This document shows positions 17,363-25,550 of a stretch of 64,000 nucleotides of DNA, one piece after another. The DNA comes from BAIKAL-G1 sp943369525. Its GTDB lineage: Bacteria; Cyanobacteriota; Cyanobacteriia; PCC-6307; Cyanobiaceae. Both the position numbers and the translations under genes were made by a program. The notes beneath the pieces were generated by a model. It saw only the letters and a program-made list of their open reading frames with translations, was not told the origin of the DNA and made no database searches. How positions within the stretch are numbered: position 1 is the stretch's first letter; the number at the start of each line of letters is the position of its first letter. The stretch lies in contig CALRNL020000010.1 of the NCBI GenBank assembly GCA_943369525.1, forward strand, positions 35,304-99,303. The letters run 5' to 3'.

Positions 17363-17403
17363 AAAAAAAACCGTCTGCCCGGCCCTAGGGGCATGGCAGA
17401 CGG
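17363..17403 (-). terminator. Intrinsic terminator between rplO and secY
   Basis: On the minus strand a perfect 9-bp stem (CCGTCTGCC with GGCAGACGG) encloses a 15-nt loop and is followed by eight T. The placement inside the spc cluster is unusual; see the corresponding finding. Confidence 0.92.
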
Positions 17404-17435
17404 AAAAACCTTAGGAAAGGGTGTCCAACCGCGGA

Positions 17436-17888
17436 TCAGTCGGTGACGTCGCAGCTGCCGCCGGCCGCTTCGATCTTGGCCCGGGCACTGGCGGTGAAGG
17501 CCGCCGCCTGAACGGTCAGCTTGACGGCCAGGTCGCCATTGCCGAGCACCTTGAGGGGGTACTTGGGGCTGGTGACGATGCCGGCCTTCACCAGGGAATC
17601 GAGGGTGACCGTGCTGCCGGCTTCCAGGTCAGCCAGGTTCTCCACGTTGATCACGCTGAAGTTCTTGGGGTTGACCAGGGGGAAGTGCTTGAGCTTGGGC
17701 ACGCGCCGGTAGAGGGGCATCTGGCCGCCCTCGAAACCGGGGCGGGTGGGACGGCCCGAGCGGGACTTCTGACCGCGCATGCCGAAACCGCAGCTGGCGC
17801 CCTGGCCGGCGGCGATGCCGCGGCCCTTGCGGGTCTTGCGGCGACGGGCCCCAGGCTGGGGCTGGAGGGATTCAAGACGAAGCGTCAT
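17436..17888 (-). CDS. rplO: 50S ribosomal protein L15
   Basis: A 150-residue product with the Gly-rich, basic N-terminal segment ARRRKTRKGRGIAAGQGASCGFGMRGQKSRSG that threads into 23S rRNA, in the L15 pattern, and a globular C-terminal half. It lies 8 nt after rpsE. The rpmD (L30) gene that sits between them in many bacteria is missing, as usual in cyanobacteria. Confidence 0.97.
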   Translation of the reverse strand: MTLRLESLQPQPGARRRKTRKGRGIAAGQGASCGFGMRGQKSRSGRPTRPGFEGGQMPLYRRVPKLKHFPLVNPKNFSVINVENLADLEAGSTVTLDSLVKAGIVTSPKYPLKVLGNGDLAVKLTVQAAAFTASARAKIEAAGGSCDVTD

Positions 17889-17896
17889 GGCGGTTC

Positions 17897-18571
17897 TCAG
17901 GAGTAGATCTGCTCAAGGGAAATGCCCCGCTCCTTGGCGGTCTCCTTGTGGGTGCGCAGCCCCTGGAGGGCTTCCATGGCGGCGCGGGCATTGTTCAGCG
18001 GCGTTTTCGAGCCGAGGCGCTTGGCCAGCACGTTCTTGATGCCGGCCAGCTCCAGCACCGTGCGGATCGAGCCACCCGCGATCACACCGGTACCCGGGGC
18101 AGCCGGACGGATCAGGACGCTGGCGGCGCCATCGCGGCCATTGCTGAGGGTGGGGATCGAGCTGTGGCGGGTGAGGGGCACCTTGACCAGGTGCTTCTTG
18201 CCATCGGCGACGCCCTTGCGGACGGCTCCGATCACATCACCAGCCTTGCCCACACCGACGCCCACCTGGCCGCGCTCGTTGCCGACGACAACGATGGCCC
18301 GGAAGCTCATCTTTTTACCGCCTTTGACGGTCTTGGAGACGCGGCGGATTTGCACCACCCGTTCCTGCCATTCGGAGTCACGCTCCTGGCCCCGGCGGTT
18401 GTCCCGGCCGCGGCCGCCACCGCCGCGGCGGTCGCCGCCGCCCTTGCCTTCACCGCCCCGGTTACCACCGCCACCGCCGCCACCGCGGGTCTGTTGACCC
18501 TCGGCTGCTGCGGGCACGTCGGACGCTGCCGGAATGTCGCTGGACTGGATTTGATCGTTGGTTTCGGTCAT
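17897..18571 (-). CDS. rpsE: 30S ribosomal protein S5 with Gly/Arg-rich N-terminal extension
   Basis: The core from about residue 70 (WQERVVQIRRVSKTVKGG, SFRAIVVVGNERGQVG) is standard S5, which supports decoding accuracy and mRNA entry. At 224 residues it is nearly 60 longer than typical S5. The extra N-terminus is an acidic leader followed by an RGG-like block rich in Gly and Arg (about 28-62), which could bind RNA. Similar extensions are known from picocyanobacterial S5. It follows rplR by 14 nt. Confidence 0.97.
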   Translation of the reverse strand: MTETNDQIQSSDIPAASDVPAAAEGQQTRGGGGGGGNRGGEGKGGGDRRGGGGRGRDNRRGQERDSEWQERVVQIRRVSKTVKGGKKMSFRAIVVVGNERGQVGVGVGKAGDVIGAVRKGVADGKKHLVKVPLTRHSSIPTLSNGRDGAASVLIRPAAPGTGVIAGGSIRTVLELAGIKNVLAKRLGSKTPLNNARAAMEALQGLRTHKETAKERGISLEQIYS

Positions 18572-18585
18572 GGTGAGAGCAGGGA

Positions 18586-18951
18586 TCAGAACTGAAGGCC
18601 CGCTTCCCGGGCGGCGTCAGCCAGGGCCTTGACCCGGCCGTGGTACAGGTTGCCGCCTCGATCGAAGACCACCTGCTGGATGCCCTTGGCGAGGGCGCGC
18701 TGGGCAACCAGTTCCCCAACGGCCACGGAGGCATCGCAGGTGGCACCGGTTTTGACCGTGACGCGCAGATCCTTGTCGAGGGTCGACGCGGAGCAGATCG
18801 TGCTCTGGGCGTCGTCGTCGATGAGCTGGGCGTAGATGTGGTTGTTGGAGCGGAACACAGCCAGGCGGGGACGCTCGGCGCTGCCGTTGAGGTGGCGGCG
18901 CAGGCGACGGTGACGCTTCTGGGTCTGCTGTTTGCGGGAAAGGGTGGCCAT
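18586..18951 (-). CDS. rplR: 50S ribosomal protein L18
   Basis: A 121-residue product with a basic N-terminus (QQTQKRHRRLRRHLNG), RPRLAVFRSNNHIYAQ and VVFDRGGNLYHGRVKALADAA, the L18 signature for binding 5S rRNA beside L5. It sits between rplF and rpsE. Confidence 0.97.
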   Translation of the reverse strand: MATLSRKQQTQKRHRRLRRHLNGSAERPRLAVFRSNNHIYAQLIDDDAQSTICSASTLDKDLRVTVKTGATCDASVAVGELVAQRALAKGIQQVVFDRGGNLYHGRVKALADAAREAGLQF

Positions 18952-18983
18952 GGGGATGCAGGGTAACGGCGATCAGGCAGATC

Positions 18984-19523
18984 TCATTTCTTACCGGTCT
19001 TGCCGGCTTTGCGGAGAATCTTCTCGCCTTCGTACTTGATGCCCTTGCCCTTGTAGGGCTCGGGGGGACGAATGGCCCGCACCTTGGCGGCTTCGTTGCC
19101 CACCACCTCCTTGTCGGCGCCAGACACCAACACGGTGGTGTTGCCATCGACGGCGAAGGTGATGCCGTCGGGGGGATCCATCTCGACCTGATGGCTGTAA
19201 CCGGCGCTAACCACCAGCTTTTTGCCCTGAACGGCGGCGCGGTAGCCCACGCCGACGATCTCGAGCTTGCGGGTGAAGCCCTGGCTGACCCCTTCGACCA
19301 TGTTGGCCACGAGGGTGCGGCAGAGGCCATGGCGCTCGCGCGAGCGGCGGTGGCTGCTGGTCGGGCTTACCACGATGGTGTTGCCATCCTGGGCAACGCT
19401 CACCCCATCGGGGAGCGTGCGGCTTAATTCCCCTTTGGGGCCCTTCACGGTGACAGCGAGGCCGTTGAGGCTGACGCTGACCTTATCGGGAACAGAAATT
19501 GGTGCTTTACCAATACGAGACAT
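18984..19523 (-). CDS. rplF: 50S ribosomal protein L6
   Basis: A 179-residue product with MSRIGKAPISVPDKV at the N-terminus, two repeated beta-rich L6 domains, and the C-terminal PEPYKGKGIKYEGE motif. L6 lies near the factor-binding site of the large subunit. It follows rpsH by 14 nt. Confidence 0.98.
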   Translation of the reverse strand: MSRIGKAPISVPDKVSVSLNGLAVTVKGPKGELSRTLPDGVSVAQDGNTIVVSPTSSHRRSRERHGLCRTLVANMVEGVSQGFTRKLEIVGVGYRAAVQGKKLVVSAGYSHQVEMDPPDGITFAVDGNTTVLVSGADKEVVGNEAAKVRAIRPPEPYKGKGIKYEGEKILRKAGKTGKK

Positions 19524-19537
19524 GGAAACCTCCCAGA

Positions 19538-19939
19538 TCAGTAGACGTAGCAGAGCACTTCGCCGCCCACGCCCTGCTGGCGGGCATCACGGTCGCTCAT
19601 CACACCTTTGGAGGTGGAGATGATGGCCACACCGAGACCGCCCAGCACTTTGGGGAGCTGGCGGGTGTTCTTGTAAATCCGCAGGCCGGGCTTGCTCACC
19701 CGTTGCACGGAACGAATGGTCGGCAGGCGGTGTTTGCCGCTGTACTTGAGACCAAGCACGAGGGTGGTCAGCACGCCCTCTCCTTCTTCGGAGATGTCGC
19801 TGATGAATCCCTCCTGCTGCAGCACCTTGGCAATGCTGCGGGCCATGCGCGAGGCAGGCACCTTGGTGGTCTGGTGGCGCTTCTCACTCGCATTGCGAAT
19901 GCGAGTGAGCATGTCTGAAATTGGGTCGTGGTTGGCCAT
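19538..19939 (-). CDS. rpsH: 30S ribosomal protein S8
   Basis: A 133-residue product with NHDPISDMLTRIRNA near the start and the C-terminal ISTSKGVMSDRDARQQGVGGEVLCYVY, both S8 hallmarks. S8 binds helix 21 of 16S rRNA and in many bacteria represses its own operon. It follows rplE by 20 nt; the rpsN (S14) gene found here in many bacteria is absent. Confidence 0.98.
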   Translation of the reverse strand: MANHDPISDMLTRIRNASEKRHQTTKVPASRMARSIAKVLQQEGFISDISEEGEGVLTTLVLGLKYSGKHRLPTIRSVQRVSKPGLRIYKNTRQLPKVLGGLGVAIISTSKGVMSDRDARQQGVGGEVLCYVY

Positions 19940-19959
19940 GGGTCGGGTCCGAGGAGGGC

Positions 19960-20499
19960 TCAGTTGCTGCGGAACGGCATTCCCATCTCGCGGAGGAGGG
20001 CCCGGCCCTCTTCGTCGTTACGGGCACTGGTCACGATGGTGATGTCCATGCCCCGGATGGCGTCAATCTTGTCGAAGGAAATCTCCGGAAAGATGATTTG
20101 CTCGCGGACACCCAGGGTGTAGTTCCCCCGGCCATCAAAGCTTTTGGGGCTGACGCCGCGGAAGTCCCGGATGCGGGGCAGGGCCAGGTTGATCAGGCGC
20201 TCCAGGAAGGCATACATGCGGTCGCCGCGAAGGGTGACAGCAACGCCGATTGGCATGCCGGCACGGATCTTGAAACCGGCGATGGCTTTCTTGGCCCGGG
20301 TCACCAGGGCCTTTTGGCCGGTGATCGTGGCGATTTCCTGGATCGAGGCCTCGAGCGCCTTGGCGTTCTGGGCGGCCTCACCTAGGCCCCGGTTGATGGT
20401 GACCTTGAGCACCTTCGGGACTTCGTGGACGTTCGAGAGATTGAGATCTTTCAGCAACTTGGGCTGGATCGTCTCCCGATAGCTCTGTTTGAGGGACAT
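19960..20499 (-). CDS. rplE: 50S ribosomal protein L5
   Basis: A 179-residue product with SNVHEVPKVLKVTINRGLGEA, GQKALVTRAKKAIAGFKIR and IDAIRGMDITIVTSA, matching L5, which binds 5S rRNA and touches the P-site tRNA. It lies 92 nt after rplX, one of the larger gaps in this part of the cluster. Confidence 0.98.
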   Translation of the reverse strand: MSLKQSYRETIQPKLLKDLNLSNVHEVPKVLKVTINRGLGEAAQNAKALEASIQEIATITGQKALVTRAKKAIAGFKIRAGMPIGVAVTLRGDRMYAFLERLINLALPRIRDFRGVSPKSFDGRGNYTLGVREQIIFPEISFDKIDAIRGMDITIVTSARNDEEGRALLREMGMPFRSN

Positions 20500-20591
20500 G
20501 GCGGGGGGAAGGGGGTGCGCTTCTGGGCGTTGTCAGAAGGCGGACGGGATCGGGTCAGGGGATGGGGAATGGGGCGAAACGCGGGGGGTGC

Positions 20592-20948
20592 TCAAGGGAG
20601 CAGTTCACCGGTTTTCTTGAGGCGGCGCTGTTTGGTGCCGTCTGGGTTGACAACGATCTCGACGCGGCTGGCCACCTTTTTATCGGTGGAATACAGCATC
20701 ACATTGGAGGCGTGCAGCGAGGCTTCCTCGGTGACGATGCGGCCTGTCTCGCCTTCCTGGGTCGGCTTGACATGGCGAGTGCGCAGGTTGATGCCCTGCA
20801 CGATCACCCGGTTTTCCGTCGGCAGGGTGCGCAGGACCTCACCGGTCTTGCCCTTGTCCTTGCCGCTGATGACTTGGACGGTGTCGCCCTTTTTGACGCG
20901 CATCTTGATGCGCGTGGTGGGCTTGGCCTTGGGGGTGGCGGTTGCCAT
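20592..20948 (-). CDS. rplX: 50S ribosomal protein L24
   Basis: A 118-residue product with the KOW motif region (VKKGDTVQVISGKDKGKTGEVL) and NLRTRHVKPTQEGETGRI, typical of L24, an early assembly protein of the 50S subunit. It lies 2 nt after rplN. Confidence 0.97.
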   Translation of the reverse strand: MATATPKAKPTTRIKMRVKKGDTVQVISGKDKGKTGEVLRTLPTENRVIVQGINLRTRHVKPTQEGETGRIVTEEASLHASNVMLYSTDKKVASRVEIVVNPDGTKQRRLKKTGELLP

Positions 20949-20950
20949 GG

Positions 20951-21316
20951 TCAGATCACCTCCGGAGCGAGGGACACGATCTTGGTGAAGTTCCGCTCCC
21001 GCAGTTCACGGGCGACGGGACCGAACACGCGGGTGCCCTTGGGGTTGTTGTCGTTGCCCAGGATCACGGCGGCGTTGTCGTCGAACCGGATCGAGTTGCC
21101 GGTGTCACGGCGCAGGGTGGCGCGGGTGCGCACCACAACGGCCTTAACCACATCGGACTTCTTGACGCCCATGTTGGGCATGGCGTCCTTGACGGCGGCC
21201 ACAATCACGTCACCGACGTGGGCATAGCGCCGGTTGGTGCCGAGCACCCGGATGCACTGGATGCGCTTGGCGCCGCTGTTATCAGCGACGTTTAGGTAAG
21301 TTTCCTGCTGAATCAT
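20951..21316 (-). CDS. rplN: 50S ribosomal protein L14
   Basis: A 121-residue product starting MIQQETYLNVADNSGAKRIQ with GNDNNPKGTRVFGPVARELR, both diagnostic of L14. The frame is open 35 codons further upstream but only the ATG at 21316 gives the family start. It follows rpsQ by 13 nt. Confidence 0.98.
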   Translation of the reverse strand: MIQQETYLNVADNSGAKRIQCIRVLGTNRRYAHVGDVIVAAVKDAMPNMGVKKSDVVKAVVVRTRATLRRDTGNSIRFDDNAAVILGNDNNPKGTRVFGPVARELRERNFTKIVSLAPEVI

Positions 21317-21329
21317 CGGTAGGGACTCC

Positions 21330-21581
21330 TCAGCTGGCGCTGGATGGGGACAGGATCTCAGCCACGGCCCAACGTTTGGTGCGGCTGAGAGGGCGGGTTT
21401 CGGTGATGCGAACCCGGTCACCCACGCGGCAGGAATTCTCCTCGTCGTGGGCTTTGTAGCGGGTGGTGCGGCTGACGGTCTTTTGATAGATGGGATGGGG
21501 GAAGCGGTTTTCGACCGCCACTACCACCGTTTTTTCCATCTTGTCGCTGACGACGGTGCCGACCCTTTCCTTGAGTGCCAT
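21330..21581 (-). CDS. rpsQ: 30S ribosomal protein S17
   Basis: An 83-residue product with LKERVGTVVSDKMEKTVVVAV, YKAHDEENSCRVGDRVRITETRPLS, the OB-fold signature of S17. It lies 17 nt after rpmC. Confidence 0.97.
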   Translation of the reverse strand: MALKERVGTVVSDKMEKTVVVAVENRFPHPIYQKTVSRTTRYKAHDEENSCRVGDRVRITETRPLSRTKRWAVAEILSPSSAS

Positions 21582-21598
21582 GGCGTTTCAGTGGGGGT

Positions 21599-21811
21599 TC
21601 AGGAGGCGACGGTGGCGCGGCTGCGCTCCGTTTTCACCGTCATCAATTGGGCCAGCCGGATGCGGGCAGCTTTGAAACGGTGGGGTTTTTCGAGCCGGCG
21701 GGTGGCCTGCTCAAAGCGCAAGGTGAACAGTTCGCGGCGGATGCCGTCGATCTGGTCATTGATCTCGCCGTCGGTGAGCTTGCGGGCCTCGGCGATGTCG
21801 GGACGGGCCAT
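21599..21811 (-). CDS. rpmC: 50S ribosomal protein L29
   Basis: A 70-residue all-helical product with LFTLRFEQATRRLEKPHRFKAARIRLAQL, in the pattern of L29 at the peptide exit tunnel. It follows rplP by 2 nt. Confidence 0.95.
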   Translation of the reverse strand: MARPDIAEARKLTDGEINDQIDGIRRELFTLRFEQATRRLEKPHRFKAARIRLAQLMTVKTERSRATVAS

Positions 21812-21813
21812 GG

Positions 21814-22290
21814 TTAGGACTCCACGGTGACGGCGGGTTCGGGGCTGGCCTGGACTGCACCGCCAGCGGAGGGCTGGTCGGCCAGGCTCAGGAACTTGGT
21901 CTTGAGCGGCAGTTTGTACTGCGCCAGGCGCATGGCCTCCCTGGCGACTTCGGCAGTGAGTTCGGCCCCACCCATCTCAAAGAGAATGCGGCCGGGCTTG
22001 ATCACGGCCACCCAGAATTCCGGGTTGCCCTTACCTGAGCCCATCCGGGTTTCGGCCGGGCGCATGGTGACGGGCTTGTCCGGGAAAATCCGGATCCAGA
22101 TCTGGCCGCCCCGCTTGATGTGCCGGGTCATGGCCCGACGGCTGGCCTCAATCTGGCGGGAGGTGATCCAGCCACATTCCTGGGCTTGAAGCGCAAACTC
22201 ACCGAAGGCAATCGTGTTGCCCCGGGTGGCGACGCCGCGCATGCGGCCCCGCTGCTGTTTGCGGAAATTGACGCGTTTAGGACTCAGCAT
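21814..22290 (-). CDS. rplP: 50S ribosomal protein L16
   Basis: A 158-residue product with MLSPKRVNFRKQQRGRM and MGSGKGNPEFWVAVIKPGRI, diagnostic of L16, which helps position the A-site tRNA. A C-terminal extension of about 20 residues (Gly/Ala/Pro/Glu-rich) makes it longer than the usual 137-140. It follows rpsC by 16 nt. Confidence 0.98.
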   Translation of the reverse strand: MLSPKRVNFRKQQRGRMRGVATRGNTIAFGEFALQAQECGWITSRQIEASRRAMTRHIKRGGQIWIRIFPDKPVTMRPAETRMGSGKGNPEFWVAVIKPGRILFEMGGAELTAEVAREAMRLAQYKLPLKTKFLSLADQPSAGGAVQASPEPAVTVES

Positions 22291-22306
22291 GGTTCAGATT
22301 TCCTGA

Positions 22307-23035
22307 TCACTCCTCGTTGGAGCGGTCTTCGAACTGTTGGGGCCTCCGATTGGCGCGCCGCTTAGGTGAAACACCCACCGGCTGCTTGTCGGATTGCCCT
22401 GGCAGCACTTCGCCCTTAAACACCCAGACCTTGATGCCCAGGACGCCGTAGGTGGTGGTGGCCACCTTGGTCGCGTAGTCGATGTCGGCCCGCAGGGTGT
22501 GCAGGGGAACGCGACCTTCGCGGGTCCATTCGGTCCGGGCGATCTCGGCGCCGTTCAGGCGACCGCTCACCTGGATCTTGAGGCCGAGCACGCCAGCCCG
22601 TTGGGCCCGCTGCACGGTCATGCGCATGACCCGACGGAAGGCCACCCGCTTTTCCAGTTGCTGGGCGATGTATTCGGCCAGCAGGAAGGCGTCGGCGTCG
22701 ACGCGCTCCACTTCAACCACGTTGATGCGCACCTGACGGTTGCGATCACCGAGGGTTGTTTGGATGCCGGTGCGGAGGTCCTCAATGCCGGTGCCTTGGC
22801 GGCCGACAAGCACGCCGGGGCGGGCGGTTTTGAGTTCCACCTCAAGCTGGTCGGCCTTGCGGGCGATCAGCACGTCGCTGATGCCAGCGGCGCCGTATTT
22901 CTTGTGGATGAACTTGCGGATCCGATCATCCTCTTGGAGGAGGGTCGGATACGTTTTGCTGGGGGCGTACCAGCGGGACCGGTGTTCCTGGGTGATCCCC
23001 AGGCGCAGTCCGGTTGGATGGATCTTGTGTCCCAT
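22307..23035 (-). CDS. rpsC: 30S ribosomal protein S3
   Basis: A 242-residue product starting MGHKIHPTGLRLGITQEHRSRWYA with an N-terminal KH domain (VLVGRQGTGIEDLR) and a C-terminal S3 domain (GRLNGAEIARTEW, HTLRADIDYA). S3 lines the mRNA entry tunnel. The frame extends upstream, but the ATG at 23035 is the family start. It follows rplV by 19 nt. Confidence 0.98.
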   Translation of the reverse strand: MGHKIHPTGLRLGITQEHRSRWYAPSKTYPTLLQEDDRIRKFIHKKYGAAGISDVLIARKADQLEVELKTARPGVLVGRQGTGIEDLRTGIQTTLGDRNRQVRINVVEVERVDADAFLLAEYIAQQLEKRVAFRRVMRMTVQRAQRAGVLGLKIQVSGRLNGAEIARTEWTREGRVPLHTLRADIDYATKVATTTYGVLGIKVWVFKGEVLPGQSDKQPVGVSPKRRANRRPQQFEDRSNEE

Positions 23036-23054
23036 CGGTCGGTGTCCTCGGGGG

Positions 23055-23408
23055 TCAGGCGGAAGGGGCCACAGCAATGCTGATGTGGCAGGTCTGTTTT
23101 TTGATCGCGTAGGCGCGACCCTGGGCGCGGGGCCGGAAGCGCTTCAGGGACGGACCCATGTCAGCGCTGGCGGTGGTGATCACCAGGGAGGACGGATCCA
23201 GACCCAGGTTGTGCTCAGCGTTGGCCACAGCCGAACGCAGCACCTTGGTGATGGGTCCGGTGGAGCGGTAGGGCATGAACTCAAGCATGATCAGGGCGTC
23301 CCGGTAGGTCCGACCACGGATCTGGTCGAGCACGCGACGCACCTTGGACACGGAACCTCGGATGAAGCGCCCGTGGGCGAGTGCCTGGGTGGGGGATGGG
23401 TTGGCCAT
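23055..23408 (-). CDS. rplV: 50S ribosomal protein L22
   Basis: A 117-residue product with GSVSKVRRVLDQIRGRTYRDAL and the C-terminal FRPRAQGRAYAIKKQTCHI segment, which forms the hairpin lining the nascent-chain tunnel. It lies 3 nt after rpsS. Confidence 0.97.
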   Translation of the reverse strand: MANPSPTQALAHGRFIRGSVSKVRRVLDQIRGRTYRDALIMLEFMPYRSTGPITKVLRSAVANAEHNLGLDPSSLVITTASADMGPSLKRFRPRAQGRAYAIKKQTCHISIAVAPSA

Positions 23409-23411
23409 GTC

Positions 23412-23687
23412 CTAGCGACCTCCTTTCTTGTCCTTGATGTGGCCTCGGAAGGTGCGCGTTGGCGCGAATTCCCCGAGTTTGTGGCCCACCATCTGTTCCG
23501 TCACGTAGACGGGGACATGGGCCTTGCCGTTGTGAACGGCAATGGTGTGTCCGATCATCATCGGCAGGATCGTGGAAGCCCGCGACCAGGTCTTGATGAC
23601 GGATTTGTCTTCGGCGGCGTTTTGCTTTTCAACCTTGCGAAGCAGGCTGTCGGCAACAAACGGACCTTTTTTGAGTGAACGTCCCAT
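23412..23687 (-). CDS. rpsS: 30S ribosomal protein S19
   Basis: A 91-residue product with MGRSLKKGPFVADSLLRKVE and KLGEFAPTRTFRGHIKDKKG, the S19 signature in the head of the small subunit. It follows rplB by 35 nt. Confidence 0.98.
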   Translation of the reverse strand: MGRSLKKGPFVADSLLRKVEKQNAAEDKSVIKTWSRASTILPMMIGHTIAVHNGKAHVPVYVTEQMVGHKLGEFAPTRTFRGHIKDKKGGR

Positions 23688-23722
23688 GGCGGTTTAAGCG
23701 AAAAGCAAAGCGGTGTGGTTCA

Positions 23723-24586
23723 TCAGGAATCGCGTCCGCCACGGCTCCGCTTGGAGGTGCGGCGACGTTTCCGGAGCACAAACCGATTGCTGGGTTTGTT
23801 CCGCTTACGGGTCTTGTAGCCCAGGGCCGGCTTGCCCCAGGGGGTGACGGGACCCGACCGACCGATCGGTGCCCGACCCTCGCCACCACCGTGGGGGTGG
23901 TCGCAGGGGTTCATCACACTGCCGCGCACTTCGGGGCGGCGTCCGAGCCAGCGCTTGCGGCCCGCCTTGCCGAGGCTGGTGTTGCGCACCTCGGCGTTGC
24001 CCACTTCGCCCAGGGTGGCGTAGCACTCCCGGCGAACTAGGCGCACTTCGGTTGAGGGCAACTTGAGGGCGACGTAGTCACCTTCTTTGGCCATTACCTG
24101 GGCGCTGGCCCCAGCGGTGCGCACCATCTGGCCGCCGCGGCCGGCGTAGAGCTCCACGTTGTGAACGTTGGAGCCCAGGGGGATCGACGAGAGGGGCAGG
24201 GCGTTGCCGTTCTCGATCGGGGAGTCCGGGCCGGACACCACGGTTTGACCCACGGCAATGCCGGCGGGGGCCAGGATGTAGCGCTTCTCACCGTCGGCGT
24301 AGAAGAGCAGGGCCAGCCGGGCGTTGCGGTGGGGGTCGTAGTGGATCGCGGCGACGCGGGCAACGACGCCGAGCTTGTCGCGACGGAAGTCGACGATGCG
24401 ATAGAGGCGCTTGTGGCCGCCACCACGGTGGCGGCAGGTAATGACACCGCGGTTGTTGCGGCCCTTACGGCGGTGTTTGGCGACCACCAGGCTGCGTTCC
24501 GGACGGCGCTCAGTGACTTCACTGAAGTCGCTGGCGACCCGGGTGCGGGTGCCTGGGGTAATTGGGCGGTACTTACGGATTCCCAT
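23723..24586 (-). CDS. rplB: 50S ribosomal protein L2
   Basis: A 287-residue product with GRNNRGVITCRHRGGGHKRLYR near the N-terminus and the conserved GSVMNPCDHPHGGGEGRAPIG near the peptidyl-transferase centre. It has the basic C-terminus of L2, which is required for subunit association. It follows rplW by 15 nt. Confidence 0.98.
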   Translation of the reverse strand: MGIRKYRPITPGTRTRVASDFSEVTERRPERSLVVAKHRRKGRNNRGVITCRHRGGGHKRLYRIVDFRRDKLGVVARVAAIHYDPHRNARLALLFYADGEKRYILAPAGIAVGQTVVSGPDSPIENGNALPLSSIPLGSNVHNVELYAGRGGQMVRTAGASAQVMAKEGDYVALKLPSTEVRLVRRECYATLGEVGNAEVRNTSLGKAGRKRWLGRRPEVRGSVMNPCDHPHGGGEGRAPIGRSGPVTPWGKPALGYKTRKRNKPSNRFVLRKRRRTSKRSRGGRDS

Positions 24587-24601
24587 GTCGGTTCAGACCC
24601 C

Positions 24602-24904
24602 TCAGGCCTCGGGGAAGAGCTGGATGGCGTTGCCGACGGCCAGGCGCACCACGGCCTTTTTCACCTGGGCGCGCTTGCCGGCAAAACGGCCGACGCGACG
24701 GCTACGGCGCGGCGGATTCATGGTGCTGATGCCGACGACCTTGACGTCGAACAGTTGTTCAACGGCGGCCTTGATGTCGGGTTTGGCAGCCCGGTGGTCC
24801 ACCTCGAAGGTGTACTGGTTCTGCTCAATGGCCCGGGTGGCCTTCTCGGTGATCAGGGGCCGGCGGATCACATCCGCAAGCCGGCCTGCAAAACGTTCAG
24901 TCAT
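24602..24904 (-). CDS. rplW: 50S ribosomal protein L23
   Basis: A 100-residue product with RPLITEKATRAIEQNQYTFEVD and the basic loop MNPPRRSRRVGRFAGKRAQ, matching L23, the docking site for trigger factor and SRP at the tunnel exit. Its start overlaps the end of rplD by 8 nt, which suggests coupled translation. Confidence 0.97.
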   Translation of the reverse strand: MTERFAGRLADVIRRPLITEKATRAIEQNQYTFEVDHRAAKPDIKAAVEQLFDVKVVGISTMNPPRRSRRVGRFAGKRAQVKKAVVRLAVGNAIQLFPEA

Positions 24905-25532
24905 CGCCGTAGACCTCCTGAATCTTCGCGAGTGCTTCGTCGCTCACCACCAGGGAACTGGCGTGCAGCAGGTCGAACACGTTGAGCTGATCGGCGGCGA
25001 TCAGTTTCACCTTCTCGAGGTTGCGCACCGAGAGGCGCACCACATCGCTGGGGCTCGTGAGCACCACCAGCACCTTGGCGCCGTCGGCGATGCCGAGGCG
25101 GGCCAGGCCAGCGATGATTTCCTTGGTTTTTGGGGCTGTGAGACCCTCGGCAAAACCCTTCACCACCACCAGGTCGGCGCTGCGGCTCATGAGGGCCGTG
25201 CGCAGGGCCAGGCGACGTTCCTTGCGGTTCATCCCCAGGGTGTAGCTGCGGGGTTTGGGACCGAACACCACACCACCGCCGGGGCGGAGCGGGGTGCGGA
25301 TCGAGCCCTGGCGGGCGCGACCGGTGCCTTTCTGTTTGTAGGGCTTACGGCCACCACCGGCCACTTCGGCCCGGGTGAGCGTGCTGGCCGTGCCCTGGCG
25401 GGCATTGGCGAGTTGCCGCACGACGGCGCGATGCACCAGATCGTTGGCGGTTGTTTCCTTGGCGACTTTCAGATCAAGGCTGGCCTTACCGGCTTCCTTG
25501 CCCTGCCAATCGCGGACGACACAGTTGACCAT
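24897..25532 (-). CDS. rplD: 50S ribosomal protein L4
   Basis: A 211-residue product with the extended basic loop GGGRKPYKQKGTGRARQGSIRTP that reaches the exit tunnel, and the globular domain (NVFDLLHASSLVVSDEALAK) of L4. In many bacteria L4 is the repressor of the S10 operon; whether that holds here cannot be read from the sequence. It follows rplC by 18 nt. Confidence 0.97.
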   Translation of the reverse strand: MVNCVVRDWQGKEAGKASLDLKVAKETTANDLVHRAVVRQLANARQGTASTLTRAEVAGGGRKPYKQKGTGRARQGSIRTPLRPGGGVVFGPKPRSYTLGMNRKERRLALRTALMSRSADLVVVKGFAEGLTAPKTKEIIAGLARLGIADGAKVLVVLTSPSDVVRLSVRNLEKVKLIAADQLNVFDLLHASSLVVSDEALAKIQEVYGDD

Positions 25533-25550
25533 GGCTTACTTACGTCCTCC

